From Clostridia bacterium (lineage in GTDB: Bacteria > Bacillota_A > Clostridia > Christensenellales > Aristaeellaceae), in NCBI GenBank assembly GCA_009783365.1, contig WRHG01000036.1:1-13992 (forward strand): DNA of 13,992 bases. The letters run 5' to 3'. The position numbers and the translations under genes are program-made. How positions within the stretch are numbered: the stretch's first letter is position 1; every line of letters starts with the position of its first letter. The notes below the pieces were generated by a model. That model worked only from the letters and a program-made list of their open reading frames with translations. It was not told the DNA's origin and did no database searches. Below are positions 7,470 to 13,992 of the stretch, in pieces.

Positions 7470-7488
7470 GCGGCATAAGGAGGTACCT

Positions 7489-8196
7489 ATGGAACAGGTT
7501 GAGATGTTGTGGCAATTTCAGCAAGCGGATATGGACGCGGATGCGATGGAAGGGGAGATCAAGCGTGCGCCCACCCGGCTGGCGTTGCTGAAGAACCGTG
7601 AATTTTTGGTGGAACAACAAAATATTGTAAAACGTATGGAGGAAGAAGTCTCCGAGATGGTGGACCGGGTGGATGTGATCAAGGACGGCATCAATCGCCT
7701 GGAAGAGCAGTTGGGAGCGCTGCAGAGACGCTTGGCGGAACACACCCCCACGGATCTGGAACAGGCCAGGGAGTTAAGCCTGGATGCGCAGAAACTGTTA
7801 AACGGCATTACCAGCTATGAACAGGAGATGAAGCGTATTCAAAAGGACGCGGCGGAGCGGGACCGTCTGGAGAAAGACATCCGTATACGGTACGCCAAAG
7901 TAAAGGCCGAATACGATAAGCAGAAGGTCGCCTATGAGTCGGAGTATAAAGAGCAGATAAAGATTCTGGAGGGAAAGCGGCAGCACGCTCAAGAAAAGGC
8001 GAAGGGAATTGATGCCGCGCTGCTTGAGAGGTATCAGGTGATCAAGCAGCATTGCGTGCCGGCGGTAGCCAGGCTGGTGGGAGATCAATGCGGAGGGTGT
8101 AATATGAGCCTGCCCTCAGTCACCTTGCGGAACTTAAAAAGCGGCACGAAGATGATCGAGTGCGAAACCTGCGGCCGCATGATTATCCAAATGTAA
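7489..8196 (+). CDS. Coiled-coil protein with C-terminal C4 zinc ribbon (COG1579 type)
   Basis: A 235-residue protein. Residues 10-190 are almost entirely charged, heptad-like helix, predicting a long antiparallel coiled coil. The C terminus has a zinc ribbon with CGGC at 201-204 and CETC at 225-228, separated by 20 residues. This is the layout of COG1579 proteins, annotated as possible nucleic-acid-binding; the precise function is unknown in free-living Clostridia. The ATG at 7489 has a strong AAGGAGGT at 7477-7484, and an in-frame extension to 7432 inside nif3 is rejected. It starts 19 bp after the Nif3 gene, an order commonly seen in Firmicutes and suggesting a shared housekeeping role in RNA metabolism (inference). 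Confidence 0.88.
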   Translation: MEQVEMLWQFQQADMDADAMEGEIKRAPTRLALLKNREFLVEQQNIVKRMEEEVSEMVDRVDVIKDGINRLEEQLGALQRRLAEHTPTDLEQARELSLDAQKLLNGITSYEQEMKRIQKDAAERDRLEKDIRIRYAKVKAEYDKQKVAYESEYKEQIKILEGKRQHAQEKAKGIDAALLERYQVIKQHCVPAVARLVGDQCGGCNMSLPSVTLRNLKSGTKMIECETCGRMIIQM

Positions 8197-8241
8197 TGCG
8201 GCCGGGGCATACTCACGGCCGGTACGCAAGGGAGGTTGCAC

Positions 8242-9567
8242 ATGGACTTTCTTGATATCATTGCAAGAAAGAAGATGGGGGAAGCTCTGTCCGAAGAGGA
8301 GATAGACTATTTTGCCAAGGGCGCCGCTGGAGGCAATATCCCCGATTATCAATTGGCCGCCTTGCTGATGGCCATCAGGATTCAAGGGATGAATCGAAAG
8401 GAAACCGCACAGCTTACCTTATCCATGGCACGTTCCGGCGATATGGCGGATCTGTCTCGGATAGAGGGTATCACGACGGATAAGCATTCCACCGGAGGGG
8501 TGGGTGATACCACCACGCTGGTGCTGGCGCCGCTGGTAGCGGCCTGCGGCGTGCCGGTAGCCAAGATGAGCGGCCGGGGGTTGGGGCACACAGGCGGTAC
8601 GCTGGATAAATTGGAGAGCATTCCCGGTTTTCAGATTGATCTGGGGATGGAGCGGTTCATTGAGCAGGTGCGGAGGATTGGCTGCGCGGTGATTGGGCAG
8701 AGCAGCAACCTGGCCCCGGCTGACAAGGCGCTTTACGCCCTGCGGGATGTGACCTCCACGGTGGACAGCATCCCCCTCATCGCAGCCAGCATCATGAGTA
8801 AGAAACTGGCCAGCGGCAGCAAGGCCATCGTACTGGATGTTAAGACCGGCGGGGGCGCGATTATGCAGGATCTGCGTCAGAGCATTGCGCTGGCGCAAAC
8901 CATGGTTCATATTGGCAATGACGCGGGCCGCAGGGTCATGGCTGTTGTAACGGATATGGCGGAGCCTCTGGGCAGCCATGTGGGCAATGGGCTGGAGGTG
9001 AGGGAAGCCATTGAGGTGTTGGCGGGCAAGACCAGAGGGCCTCTGCTGGATATCTCCCTGGAATTGGGCGCGCACATGCTGCGGCTGGGGGTTGGGGCGG
9101 CGGATGAGAAGGAAGCAAGGGCGAAGCTTTTACGGGCTTTAGGCAATGGAGCGGGCTTGGAAACATTCGCGAAGGTCATTGAGGCCCAGGGCGGCGATCC
9201 ACGCGTATGCGAGAACACAGGGCTGCTGCCTCAGGCGAAGATCGTCCGTGAGGCATTCGCGCCGGAAAACGGCTGGATTTGCGCAATGGATACCACCCGC
9301 CTGGGAAATATCGCCCAAAACATGGGGGCGGGACGTAAGGCAAAGGACGATCCTATAGATTACAGCGTGGGGTTTGTGCTTCGCCGCCGTGTGGGGGATA
9401 AGGTCGCCAAGGGGGACCCCATTGCCACCATATATGCGAAGGATTCTGACAGCGCAAGCGCCGCCATCCGGGGAATCGCCCGAGCAGTTCACATCAGCGA
9501 GGAAAAGGCGGCTTCCGGCAAGTTGCTGCACGCCGTGGTAACCGCCGGTTTTGTTGAGGAGCTTTAG
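8242..9567 (+). CDS. pdp: Pyrimidine-nucleoside phosphorylase
   Basis: A 441-residue cytoplasmic enzyme that splits uridine, deoxyuridine or thymidine with phosphate to the free base and (deoxy)ribose 1-phosphate, feeding salvage and sugar-phosphate use. KHSTGGVGD at 81-89 is the glycine-rich phosphate-binding loop. SGRGLGHTGGTLDKLE at 110-125 matches the family signature S-[GS]-R-x(4)-T-G-G-T-x-D-x-[LIV]-E. The segment ALRDVTSTVDSIPLIAASI with the following SKK supplies the base-binding Arg, Ser and Lys. Full length for the family. Motifs alone do not separate broad-specificity Pdp from thymidine-specific DeoA; Pdp is the usual Gram-positive form. The ATG at 8242 follows AAGGGAGG by 6 nt. 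It lies 45 bp after the zinc-ribbon gene. Confidence 0.94.
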   Translation: MDFLDIIARKKMGEALSEEEIDYFAKGAAGGNIPDYQLAALLMAIRIQGMNRKETAQLTLSMARSGDMADLSRIEGITTDKHSTGGVGDTTTLVLAPLVAACGVPVAKMSGRGLGHTGGTLDKLESIPGFQIDLGMERFIEQVRRIGCAVIGQSSNLAPADKALYALRDVTSTVDSIPLIAASIMSKKLASGSKAIVLDVKTGGGAIMQDLRQSIALAQTMVHIGNDAGRRVMAVVTDMAEPLGSHVGNGLEVREAIEVLAGKTRGPLLDISLELGAHMLRLGVGAADEKEARAKLLRALGNGAGLETFAKVIEAQGGDPRVCENTGLLPQAKIVREAFAPENGWICAMDTTRLGNIAQNMGAGRKAKDDPIDYSVGFVLRRRVGDKVAKGDPIATIYAKDSDSASAAIRGIARAVHISEEKAASGKLLHAVVTAGFVEEL

Positions 9568-9601
9568 CGGCGTTTCATGAAGAACAGCAAGGAGGCTTCC
9601 C

Positions 9602-10324
9602 ATGTCCTTTCATGTAAATGACGGTTTTCTATACGCCGTATCCGGCATCGTCATCCTGTTTGCAATCATCCAATCAGGCTTTTTTCTTGGGAAGGCCGTT
9701 CGGCGGGCCAAACAACTGCATATTTCCGGCGATGTCATCCGCAAGACCATCCTCTCCAGCGGGTTGTTCTCAGTGGTGCCGGCTATCGCAATCCTGGTAG
9801 GGGTCATCTCGCTCAGCCAGTTCCTGGGCCTGCCGCTTCCCTGGCTGCGGCTCAGCATCATAGGAGCGGTCACGTATGAGTTGCCGGCCGCCACCGTGAC
9901 GGCACAAACAATGAGCGCGGATATGTCGCGGAGCCTCACAGACCCCAGAGCGTTTACCGCTATCGCTTGGGTTATGACTCTCGGTATCATTTCCGGGCCG
10001 GTGTTGATTCTTTTTGGGCTAAAAAAGATCCAACGAGGTATGATCGCCATCACCGGAAAGGATCAAAAATGGGGTGAAATCGTTGTGAACAGCCTGTTTC
10101 TTGGTATGATTTCAGCCTTTGTGGGCATGCTTTTCGCCAACATTCGCACCCTATGGTCCGGCTTCATCCCCATCGCGGTGGCGCTCTCTTCAGCTGCGCT
10201 CATGGCCGTTTGCGGCCTGCTCATCAAAAAATTCCGATGGGTGTGGCTTGAGCAATACGCTCTGTCCCTGTGCATGTTAGGCGCCATGGCGTTGAGCATT
10301 CCAATAGCCGCGTGGCTGGGCTGA
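9602..10324 (+). CDS. DUF5058-family integral membrane protein
   Basis: A 240-residue protein with about seven hydrophobic segments (near 9-30, 51-76, 81-102, 118-140, 159-180, 186-208 and 218-239). The block WLRLSIIGAVTYEL at 81-94, preceded by SVVPAIAILVGVISL, is the part recognised as DUF5058; an acidic residue (E93) inside a membrane segment may be functional. No transporter superfamily motif is visible. The ATG follows AAGGAGG (9589-9595) by 6 nt. It lies 34 bp after pdp and 46 bp before a second membrane protein, with an M20 peptidase next, which suggests a two-subunit transporter for the peptidase's substrate or product (inference). The substrate cannot be read from sequence. It might equally be a sensor or a membrane scaffold. 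Confidence 0.8.
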   Translation: MSFHVNDGFLYAVSGIVILFAIIQSGFFLGKAVRRAKQLHISGDVIRKTILSSGLFSVVPAIAILVGVISLSQFLGLPLPWLRLSIIGAVTYELPAATVTAQTMSADMSRSLTDPRAFTAIAWVMTLGIISGPVLILFGLKKIQRGMIAITGKDQKWGEIVVNSLFLGMISAFVGMLFANIRTLWSGFIPIAVALSSAALMAVCGLLIKKFRWVWLEQYALSLCMLGAMALSIPIAAWLG

Positions 10325-10370
10325 GGGAGCCGCCGCCTGGATTCATCATCGGCGGTGAAGGAGGAATACG

Positions 10371-11090
10371 ATGAAACAGAGAGGTTCTGCACAATTTTCC
10401 GCTTATGAAAACAGCATACACCTGTATGGCCGGCTCTGGATGGCGATGGCCCTGTTTTTCATGTTGGCGGCCCCGGCGGCCATCTGTATTTACTATGACG
10501 CCTGGCCTGAAATCACCCATTTGCTGAAGGGGATGCTGGGCGTCGCGCCTATGTTCTGGACGGTGGGGATCATCGAGGTGTTTACGTACGCGCCCATGCT
10601 TGGTACGGGCGGTACTTATCTGGGTTTTGTGACAGGCAATCTGACCAACCTGAAGGTACCCTGCGCCCTAAATGCCATGGAAGCGGCCAAGGTTAAGCCG
10701 GGTTCCGAAGAGGGAGAGGCCATATCTACCATCGCCATCGCCTCCAGCTCCATCATAACCGCGACGGTAATCGCTTTAGGCGTGTTTGCCTTGAACGCGC
10801 TGAGACCTGTACTGGAAAATCCCGCCCTGAAACCTGCCTTTGAGAATATTCTGCCCGCGCTCTTTGGGGCGCTGGGCGTTGTGTTTGTAAGCAAAAACCT
10901 AAAACTTTCCATCGTACCGCTGTTATTCATGGCTGCGCTTTTTTTGATCATACCCGGACTTTCCGGCAGCGTAGGAATTCTGGTGCCGGTAGGCGCGCTG
11001 ATCTCTATCGGCGCGGCGCGCGTTATGTATCGAAAAGGCCTGTTTGCGGAACGCGCAAAAGAGGATGCCGCTGAGCGCGGAAAGGAGTGA
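10371..11090 (+). CDS. Multi-pass membrane protein, partner of the DUF5058 protein
   Basis: A 239-residue integral membrane protein I do not assign to a named family. Hydrophobic segments lie near 22-42, 51-71, 117-142, 158-175 and 180-217 (long enough for two passes). Between the second and third is a glycine-rich, weakly polar stretch, TYAPMLGTGGTYLGFVTGN at 72-90, which looks like a re-entrant loop or substrate pocket, then a conserved-looking NLTNLKVPCALNAMEAAK. The C-terminal 20 residues are highly charged and cytoplasmic-looking. Strong AAGGAGG at 10358-10364 before the ATG. Its stop lies 7 bp before the M20 peptidase ATG, and the peptidase's ribosome binding site is inside its last codons, so the two are tightly coupled. 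With the upstream gene it probably forms a heteromeric permease (inference). Confidence 0.75.
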   Translation: MKQRGSAQFSAYENSIHLYGRLWMAMALFFMLAAPAAICIYYDAWPEITHLLKGMLGVAPMFWTVGIIEVFTYAPMLGTGGTYLGFVTGNLTNLKVPCALNAMEAAKVKPGSEEGEAISTIAIASSSIITATVIALGVFALNALRPVLENPALKPAFENILPALFGALGVVFVSKNLKLSIVPLLFMAALFLIIPGLSGSVGILVPVGALISIGAARVMYRKGLFAERAKEDAAERGKE

Positions 11091-11097
11091 GGGACGG

Positions 11098-12543
11098 ATG
11101 GCCATTCTTTGGTTTGTGCTTGGGACGCTTTTCTGTTTTCTGGCCCTGATTGTGATACGGGCCGTTGGGTTTCGGCCCAAAAGAACCCCGCGGCCGGCCG
11201 CGATTGCTGTTGATGTGGACGAATATTCAGCCGCCCTTCGCCTGCAAGCGATGATTCAGAAGAAAACGGTCAGCAACATCGACCCTTCTCAGGTTGATCA
11301 GCAGGAGTTTGAGAGCTTTCGGGAGTTGCTGAAGGGCTTGTATCCCGCCGTTCATGAAAAATGTCGTAGGGAACGAATCGGTGCAAACGGCATTCTTTAT
11401 CATTGGAAGGGAATGCATGACGAGGCGCCTTCCGTGTTGATGGCGCATTATGACGTGGTGCCCGCCAAAGAGGAGGCGTGGCAGGCGCCGCCTTTTTCAG
11501 GAACCATCCGAGACGGAGAGCTGTGGGGAAGGGGTACTCTGGATACCAAGTGTACCCTCCATGGTATTATGGAGGCTGCCGAGGCATTGTGCAAGGAGGG
11601 GTTTATCCCGGATCAAGATCTGTACTTTGTTTTTGGCGGCGATGAGGAAGTGATGGGACAGGATGCCCCGGCCATCGTGGAGGTGTTGAAGCAGCGTGGC
11701 GTGAAACCTGCGTTTGTGTTGGATGAGGGCGGCGCCGTGGTGGAGGGCGTGTTTCCCGGCGTAAAGGGCCAAGCAGCCATGATCGGCATCGCAGAGAAAG
11801 GCAGCGTGTTCCTGAATATCAGAGCTCAAGGAAAGGGCGGGCACGCAAGCGCGCCTCCGTTGAAACAGAGTTTTGTTACCTTGGCAAACGCCGTCCGGAG
11901 GCTGGAAAAGAAACCCATGCCATTTAGGCTGACAAAACCGGTTTTGGAACTGTTTGACATTATGGGCCGTCATTCCACTTTCGCCTATAGGCTGATCTTT
12001 GCCAATCTTTGGTGCTTTTCGTCGTTGCTGGACCTGATATGCAGGGTGAGCGGCGGCGAATTGAACGCGTTGGTACGCACCACATGCGCCTATACCAGGG
12101 CGTCTGGGGCAGACGCATATAATGTGCTGCCGCCGGAGGTCACCGCGGGGGTGAACTTGCGCTTGATCGGCGGGGAAACGATTGAGCAGGTGATCAGTCG
12201 TATGGAAAGAACAATCGGGGACAGCAACGTGCGGTTGTGCCCGGTGGAAGATGTTAAGGGGGAAGAGGCCAGCGCCGTCTCCAAGACCCATGACGCTGCC
12301 TGGCACAGGCTGGATACTGCCATCCGTCAGACCTATCCGGACGCGCTGGTGGTTCCTTACTTGATGGTGGCGGCTACCGACAGCCGACATTTCTGCCCGG
12401 TGAGCGAGCATGTTTTCCGCTTCAGCGGGATACCGCTCACCAAGGAACAGCGGGAGTTGGTTCACAACACAGACGAGCGGATTCCCGTGGCGCTGCTGAA
12501 GGATGCCATTGGCTTTTTTACCCGGGTGATCCGGATGAGTTGA
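11098..12543 (+). CDS. Membrane-anchored M20-family metallopeptidase (CPS1/PM20D1-like)
   Basis: A 481-residue di-zinc hydrolase. Residues 3-22 form one hydrophobic segment, an N-terminal membrane anchor or uncleaved signal. The catalytic domain shows AHYDVVP at 116-122 (H117 metal ligand, D119), GRGTLDTK at 144-151 (D149 bridging ligand), GGDEEV at 180-185 (catalytic E183, ligand E184), VLDEGGAV (a further acidic ligand), GGHASAPP at the dimerisation lid domain, and a late VHNTDERIP with the last histidine. The spacing and wording resemble yeast carboxypeptidase S and mammalian PM20D1, which act on peptides or N-acyl amino acids. ATG 11098 was chosen because AAAGGAG lies 10 nt upstream and the anchor follows at once; an in-frame start at 11044 inside the previous gene is rejected. 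Last gene before the terminator. The substrate is unknown. Confidence 0.9.
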   Translation: MAILWFVLGTLFCFLALIVIRAVGFRPKRTPRPAAIAVDVDEYSAALRLQAMIQKKTVSNIDPSQVDQQEFESFRELLKGLYPAVHEKCRRERIGANGILYHWKGMHDEAPSVLMAHYDVVPAKEEAWQAPPFSGTIRDGELWGRGTLDTKCTLHGIMEAAEALCKEGFIPDQDLYFVFGGDEEVMGQDAPAIVEVLKQRGVKPAFVLDEGGAVVEGVFPGVKGQAAMIGIAEKGSVFLNIRAQGKGGHASAPPLKQSFVTLANAVRRLEKKPMPFRLTKPVLELFDIMGRHSTFAYRLIFANLWCFSSLLDLICRVSGGELNALVRTTCAYTRASGADAYNVLPPEVTAGVNLRLIGGETIEQVISRMERTIGDSNVRLCPVEDVKGEEASAVSKTHDAAWHRLDTAIRQTYPDALVVPYLMVAATDSRHFCPVSEHVFRFSGIPLTKEQRELVHNTDERIPVALLKDAIGFFTRVIRMS

Positions 12544-12654
12544 ATGAAAATAGCGATCAAACAACCGCATCCACATGGCGGGTATCCCTCAGGCTAAGGG
12601 CGTTGTGGATGATGCGCCGAAATAAGCGGGCATCTGACCCGGCGGCCGGGCAGT

Positions 12655-12692
12655 ACGAAACCACCCCGATCCTCAGTCAGGGGTGGTTTCGT
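12655..12692. terminator. Bidirectional hairpin terminator between convergent genes
   Basis: A perfect 13-bp inverted repeat, ACGAAACCACCCC and GGGGTGGTTTCGT, around a 12-nt loop. It sits 111 bp after the M20 stop on the plus strand and 10 bp after the oxidoreductase stop on the minus strand. The GC core flanked by AAA/TTT within the stem can serve both directions, although neither side has a long T-run. The preceding stretch 12544-12654 holds no gene that I can support. Confidence 0.8.
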
Positions 12693-12702
12693 GTTTGCTG
12701 TG

Positions 12703-13782
12703 TCACTTTCCCAGCCACAGCTCAATGGGATACTTTACCTTGGGACTGAAGGGAAGCGTCACCGACCGGCCGGTTCGGGCGCTCTCGTAGGCGGCATAGA
12801 TCATTTCCAGCGCGGCGCGCCCATCCGCGGCAGTCACAAGGGGTTCTTTATCATTCAGCACGCAGTCGGTAAAATGCGCCAGCTCCTGCGGATAGCCCTG
12901 GTTGAAGGCCTCCTCGTACATGGTGAAGGTCCACCCCAGGGTGGCGCCCGCCTTCTCCGCGGCGTAGTCGTAGCCTTTGTTGCTGTAGGTAAGGGCGGAG
13001 TTACCCTGAAACAGGTCCGCATAGGAAACGCCCTGGGTGCCGTACACCTCAATGCGGTCATCCATGCCGCCATGGCGGGCCCAGCTGTCTTCGGCGACGG
13101 CGGTCACTCCGTTGTCGAATTCCACGACGGTAACGGTATTGTCGTCGCAGTCGGTATCGTGCAGCACGGTGCTCATGTGAGAGTATACGGACTTTACGGC
13201 CGCACCTCTGTTCATCCAGCGGAACCAAGCCATGGCGTGGCAGCCCATGTCCATCATCACGCCTCCGCCCGCGGTTTCCTTCTTATAGAACCAGGGACTG
13301 TGGGGGCCGCTGTGCTTTTCGGACTGTTTTAACATGAAAAGCTTACCGACCGCGCCGCTCTCCATGAGCGCGCGGGCGCGCTCGTACTTGGGAGCGAAGC
13401 AAAGCTCTTCGGCGTACATGAATTTTAAGCTGCGCTTTTTACACTCGGCGATCATCTCGTCCGCCTCCTCGAGTGTGAGGCAAAGCGGTTTTTCGACTAA
13501 AATATGCTTGTCCCGGCGCGCGGCGTCCACGCACAAGCCGTGATGGAGATAGTTAGGCACGCAGATGTCGACCATGTCTATCTCTTCGTTCGTATAAAGC
13601 TTGTCCAAATCGTCGTACACGGCCGGTATATGATGCTTTTTAGCGAAATTTCCCGCGCCCTTCGGATCGTGGCCATCGTACACGGCGACTACGTCCGCGG
13701 CCGGCACGAACCTGGCGTAGCTCTCCATGTGGATGTCCGCGCTGAAACCCGCGCCTATCACGGCTACCTTTACTCTTTTCAT
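12703..13782 (-). CDS. Gfo/Idh/MocA-family NAD(P)-dependent oxidoreductase
   Basis: A 359-residue cytoplasmic dehydrogenase of the sugar/inositol/bile-pigment oxidoreductase superfamily. The N-terminal Rossmann fold shows VAVIGAGFSADIH at 6-18; the diagnostic HILVEKP at 93-99 supplies the catalytic lysine. GGGVMMDMGCHAMAW at 172-186 carries the D178/H182 pair of the second domain. The substrate cannot be predicted from these motifs; sugars, inositols and related polyols are usual, and no carbohydrate genes are nearby in the window. The ATG at 13782 has AGAGGAAG about 6 nt upstream. It converges on the shared terminator, is driven by its own promoter at 13819-13847, and is divergent from the ABC ATPase gene. 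Confidence 0.92.
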   Translation of the reverse strand: MKRVKVAVIGAGFSADIHMESYARFVPAADVVAVYDGHDPKGAGNFAKKHHIPAVYDDLDKLYTNEEIDMVDICVPNYLHHGLCVDAARRDKHILVEKPLCLTLEEADEMIAECKKRSLKFMYAEELCFAPKYERARALMESGAVGKLFMLKQSEKHSGPHSPWFYKKETAGGGVMMDMGCHAMAWFRWMNRGAAVKSVYSHMSTVLHDTDCDDNTVTVVEFDNGVTAVAEDSWARHGGMDDRIEVYGTQGVSYADLFQGNSALTYSNKGYDYAAEKAGATLGWTFTMYEEAFNQGYPQELAHFTDCVLNDKEPLVTAADGRAALEMIYAAYESARTGRSVTLPFSPKVKYPIELWLGK

Positions 13783-13798
13783 ATAAGACTTCCTCTCG

Positions 13799-13828
13799 TT
13801 GACTTAATCGCCGCTTTGATGATACAAT
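13799..13828 (+). promoter_or_regulatory. Promoter for the right-edge ABC transporter gene
   Basis: TTGACT (13799-13804, five of six), an 18-bp spacer, then TACAAT (13823-13828, five of six). Expected start near 13835. The -10 box overlaps the -10 box of the opposing promoter by two bases. Confidence 0.65.
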
Positions 13829-13847
13829 GCAGACGCCGCATTTGCAA
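13819..13847 (-). promoter_or_regulatory. Promoter for the Gfo/Idh/MocA oxidoreductase
   Basis: On the minus strand: TTGCAA (13847-13842, four of six), a 17-bp spacer, then TATCAT (13824-13819, five of six). Expected start near 13812, giving a leader of about 30 nt before the ATG at 13782. It occupies nearly the same DNA as the plus-strand promoter. Confidence 0.6.
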
Positions 13848-13848
13848 T

Positions 13849-13992
13849 ATGCCGGGAGGGCTTCCTCTGATTTGTGCGCGGGATCTGACCAAGCGCTACG
13901 GAGGCAAGACAGCGCTTGACGGGATCAGTTTCTCTATAGGAGAGAACGAGGTAGTCGGTCTTCTGGGGCTCAACGGAGCCGGCAAGTCAACG
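13849..13992 (+). CDS. ABC transporter ATP-binding protein (N-terminal fragment, runs off window)
   Basis: The frame is open to the window edge, giving about 48 residues. It contains DLTKRYGGKTALDGISFSI, the usual beta-strand start of an ABC ATPase, then VVGLLGLNGAGKST, a complete Walker A motif. The wording fits ATPases of the CcmA/NatA (drug, Na+ or polysaccharide export) type, but the substrate cannot be assigned from this fragment. The start is doubtful. ATG 13849 has no ribosome binding site and would lie about 14 nt from the predicted transcript start. CTG 13867 lies 6 nt after GGGAGGG and would give the conventional N terminus M-I-C-A-R-D-L-T. An in-frame ATG at 13819 falls within the promoter. 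Confidence 0.88.
   Translation, partial: MPGGLPLICARDLTKRYGGKTALDGISFSIGENEVVGLLGLNGAGKST

Noticed and set aside
8197..8241. GGCCG/CGGCC inverted repeat before pdp as a terminator
   Set aside because: Only five base pairs around an 11-nt loop, no T-run, and the next ribosome binding site follows at once.
11497..12576. 359-codon minus-strand ORF
   Set aside because: Antisense to the M20 peptidase whose zinc-ligand motifs are intact; the translation shows no recognisable domain and is a codon-bias shadow.

Overview
The window comes from an anaerobe of the Bacillota, most likely a fairly GC-rich Clostridia-type lineage. The pointers are strong AGGAGG-type ribosome binding sites, sigma-A-like -35/-10 boxes with 17-18 bp spacers, the trmK / Nif3 / Zn-ribbon gene order, and a tungstate-uptake plus molybdopterin-insertion operon. 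No mobile element, CRISPR array, tRNA or rRNA was seen.

Left block, minus strand (about 4504 down to 1). A sigma-A-like promoter drives a leader of about 320 nt that contains several helices and an intrinsic terminator. It is followed by tupA-tupB-tupC (high-affinity tungstate ABC importer) and two tandem MoeA-type proteins: a full-length canonical-looking MoeA, and a second, diverged MoeA cut by the window edge. The cluster reads as one pathway: capture oxyanion, import it, insert the metal into molybdopterin. The leader is a good candidate for cofactor- or metal-responsive attenuation.

Middle block, plus strand (4517 to 12692). A promoter back-to-back with the tup promoter starts a tightly packed run of eight genes: alanyl-tRNA editing protein (AlaX-L), tRNA m1A22 methyltransferase TrmK, a Nif3-family protein, a coiled-coil/C4 zinc-ribbon protein, pyrimidine-nucleoside phosphorylase, a DUF5058-type membrane protein, a second multi-pass membrane protein, and a membrane-anchored M20 metallopeptidase. 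The gaps are under 50 bp, so one transcript is possible. It ends at a strong hairpin at 12655-12692. The last three genes look like a module of their own: two small integral membrane proteins plus a CPS1/PM20D1-like peptidase. This is the least characterised part of the window.

Right block. A Gfo/Idh/MocA-family oxidoreductase on the minus strand converges on the shared terminator. It is divergent from an ABC-transporter ATPase truncated by the right edge. The two promoters between them overlap physically at their -10 boxes. The ATPase start codon is uncertain: an ATG without a ribosome binding site, or a CTG with one.
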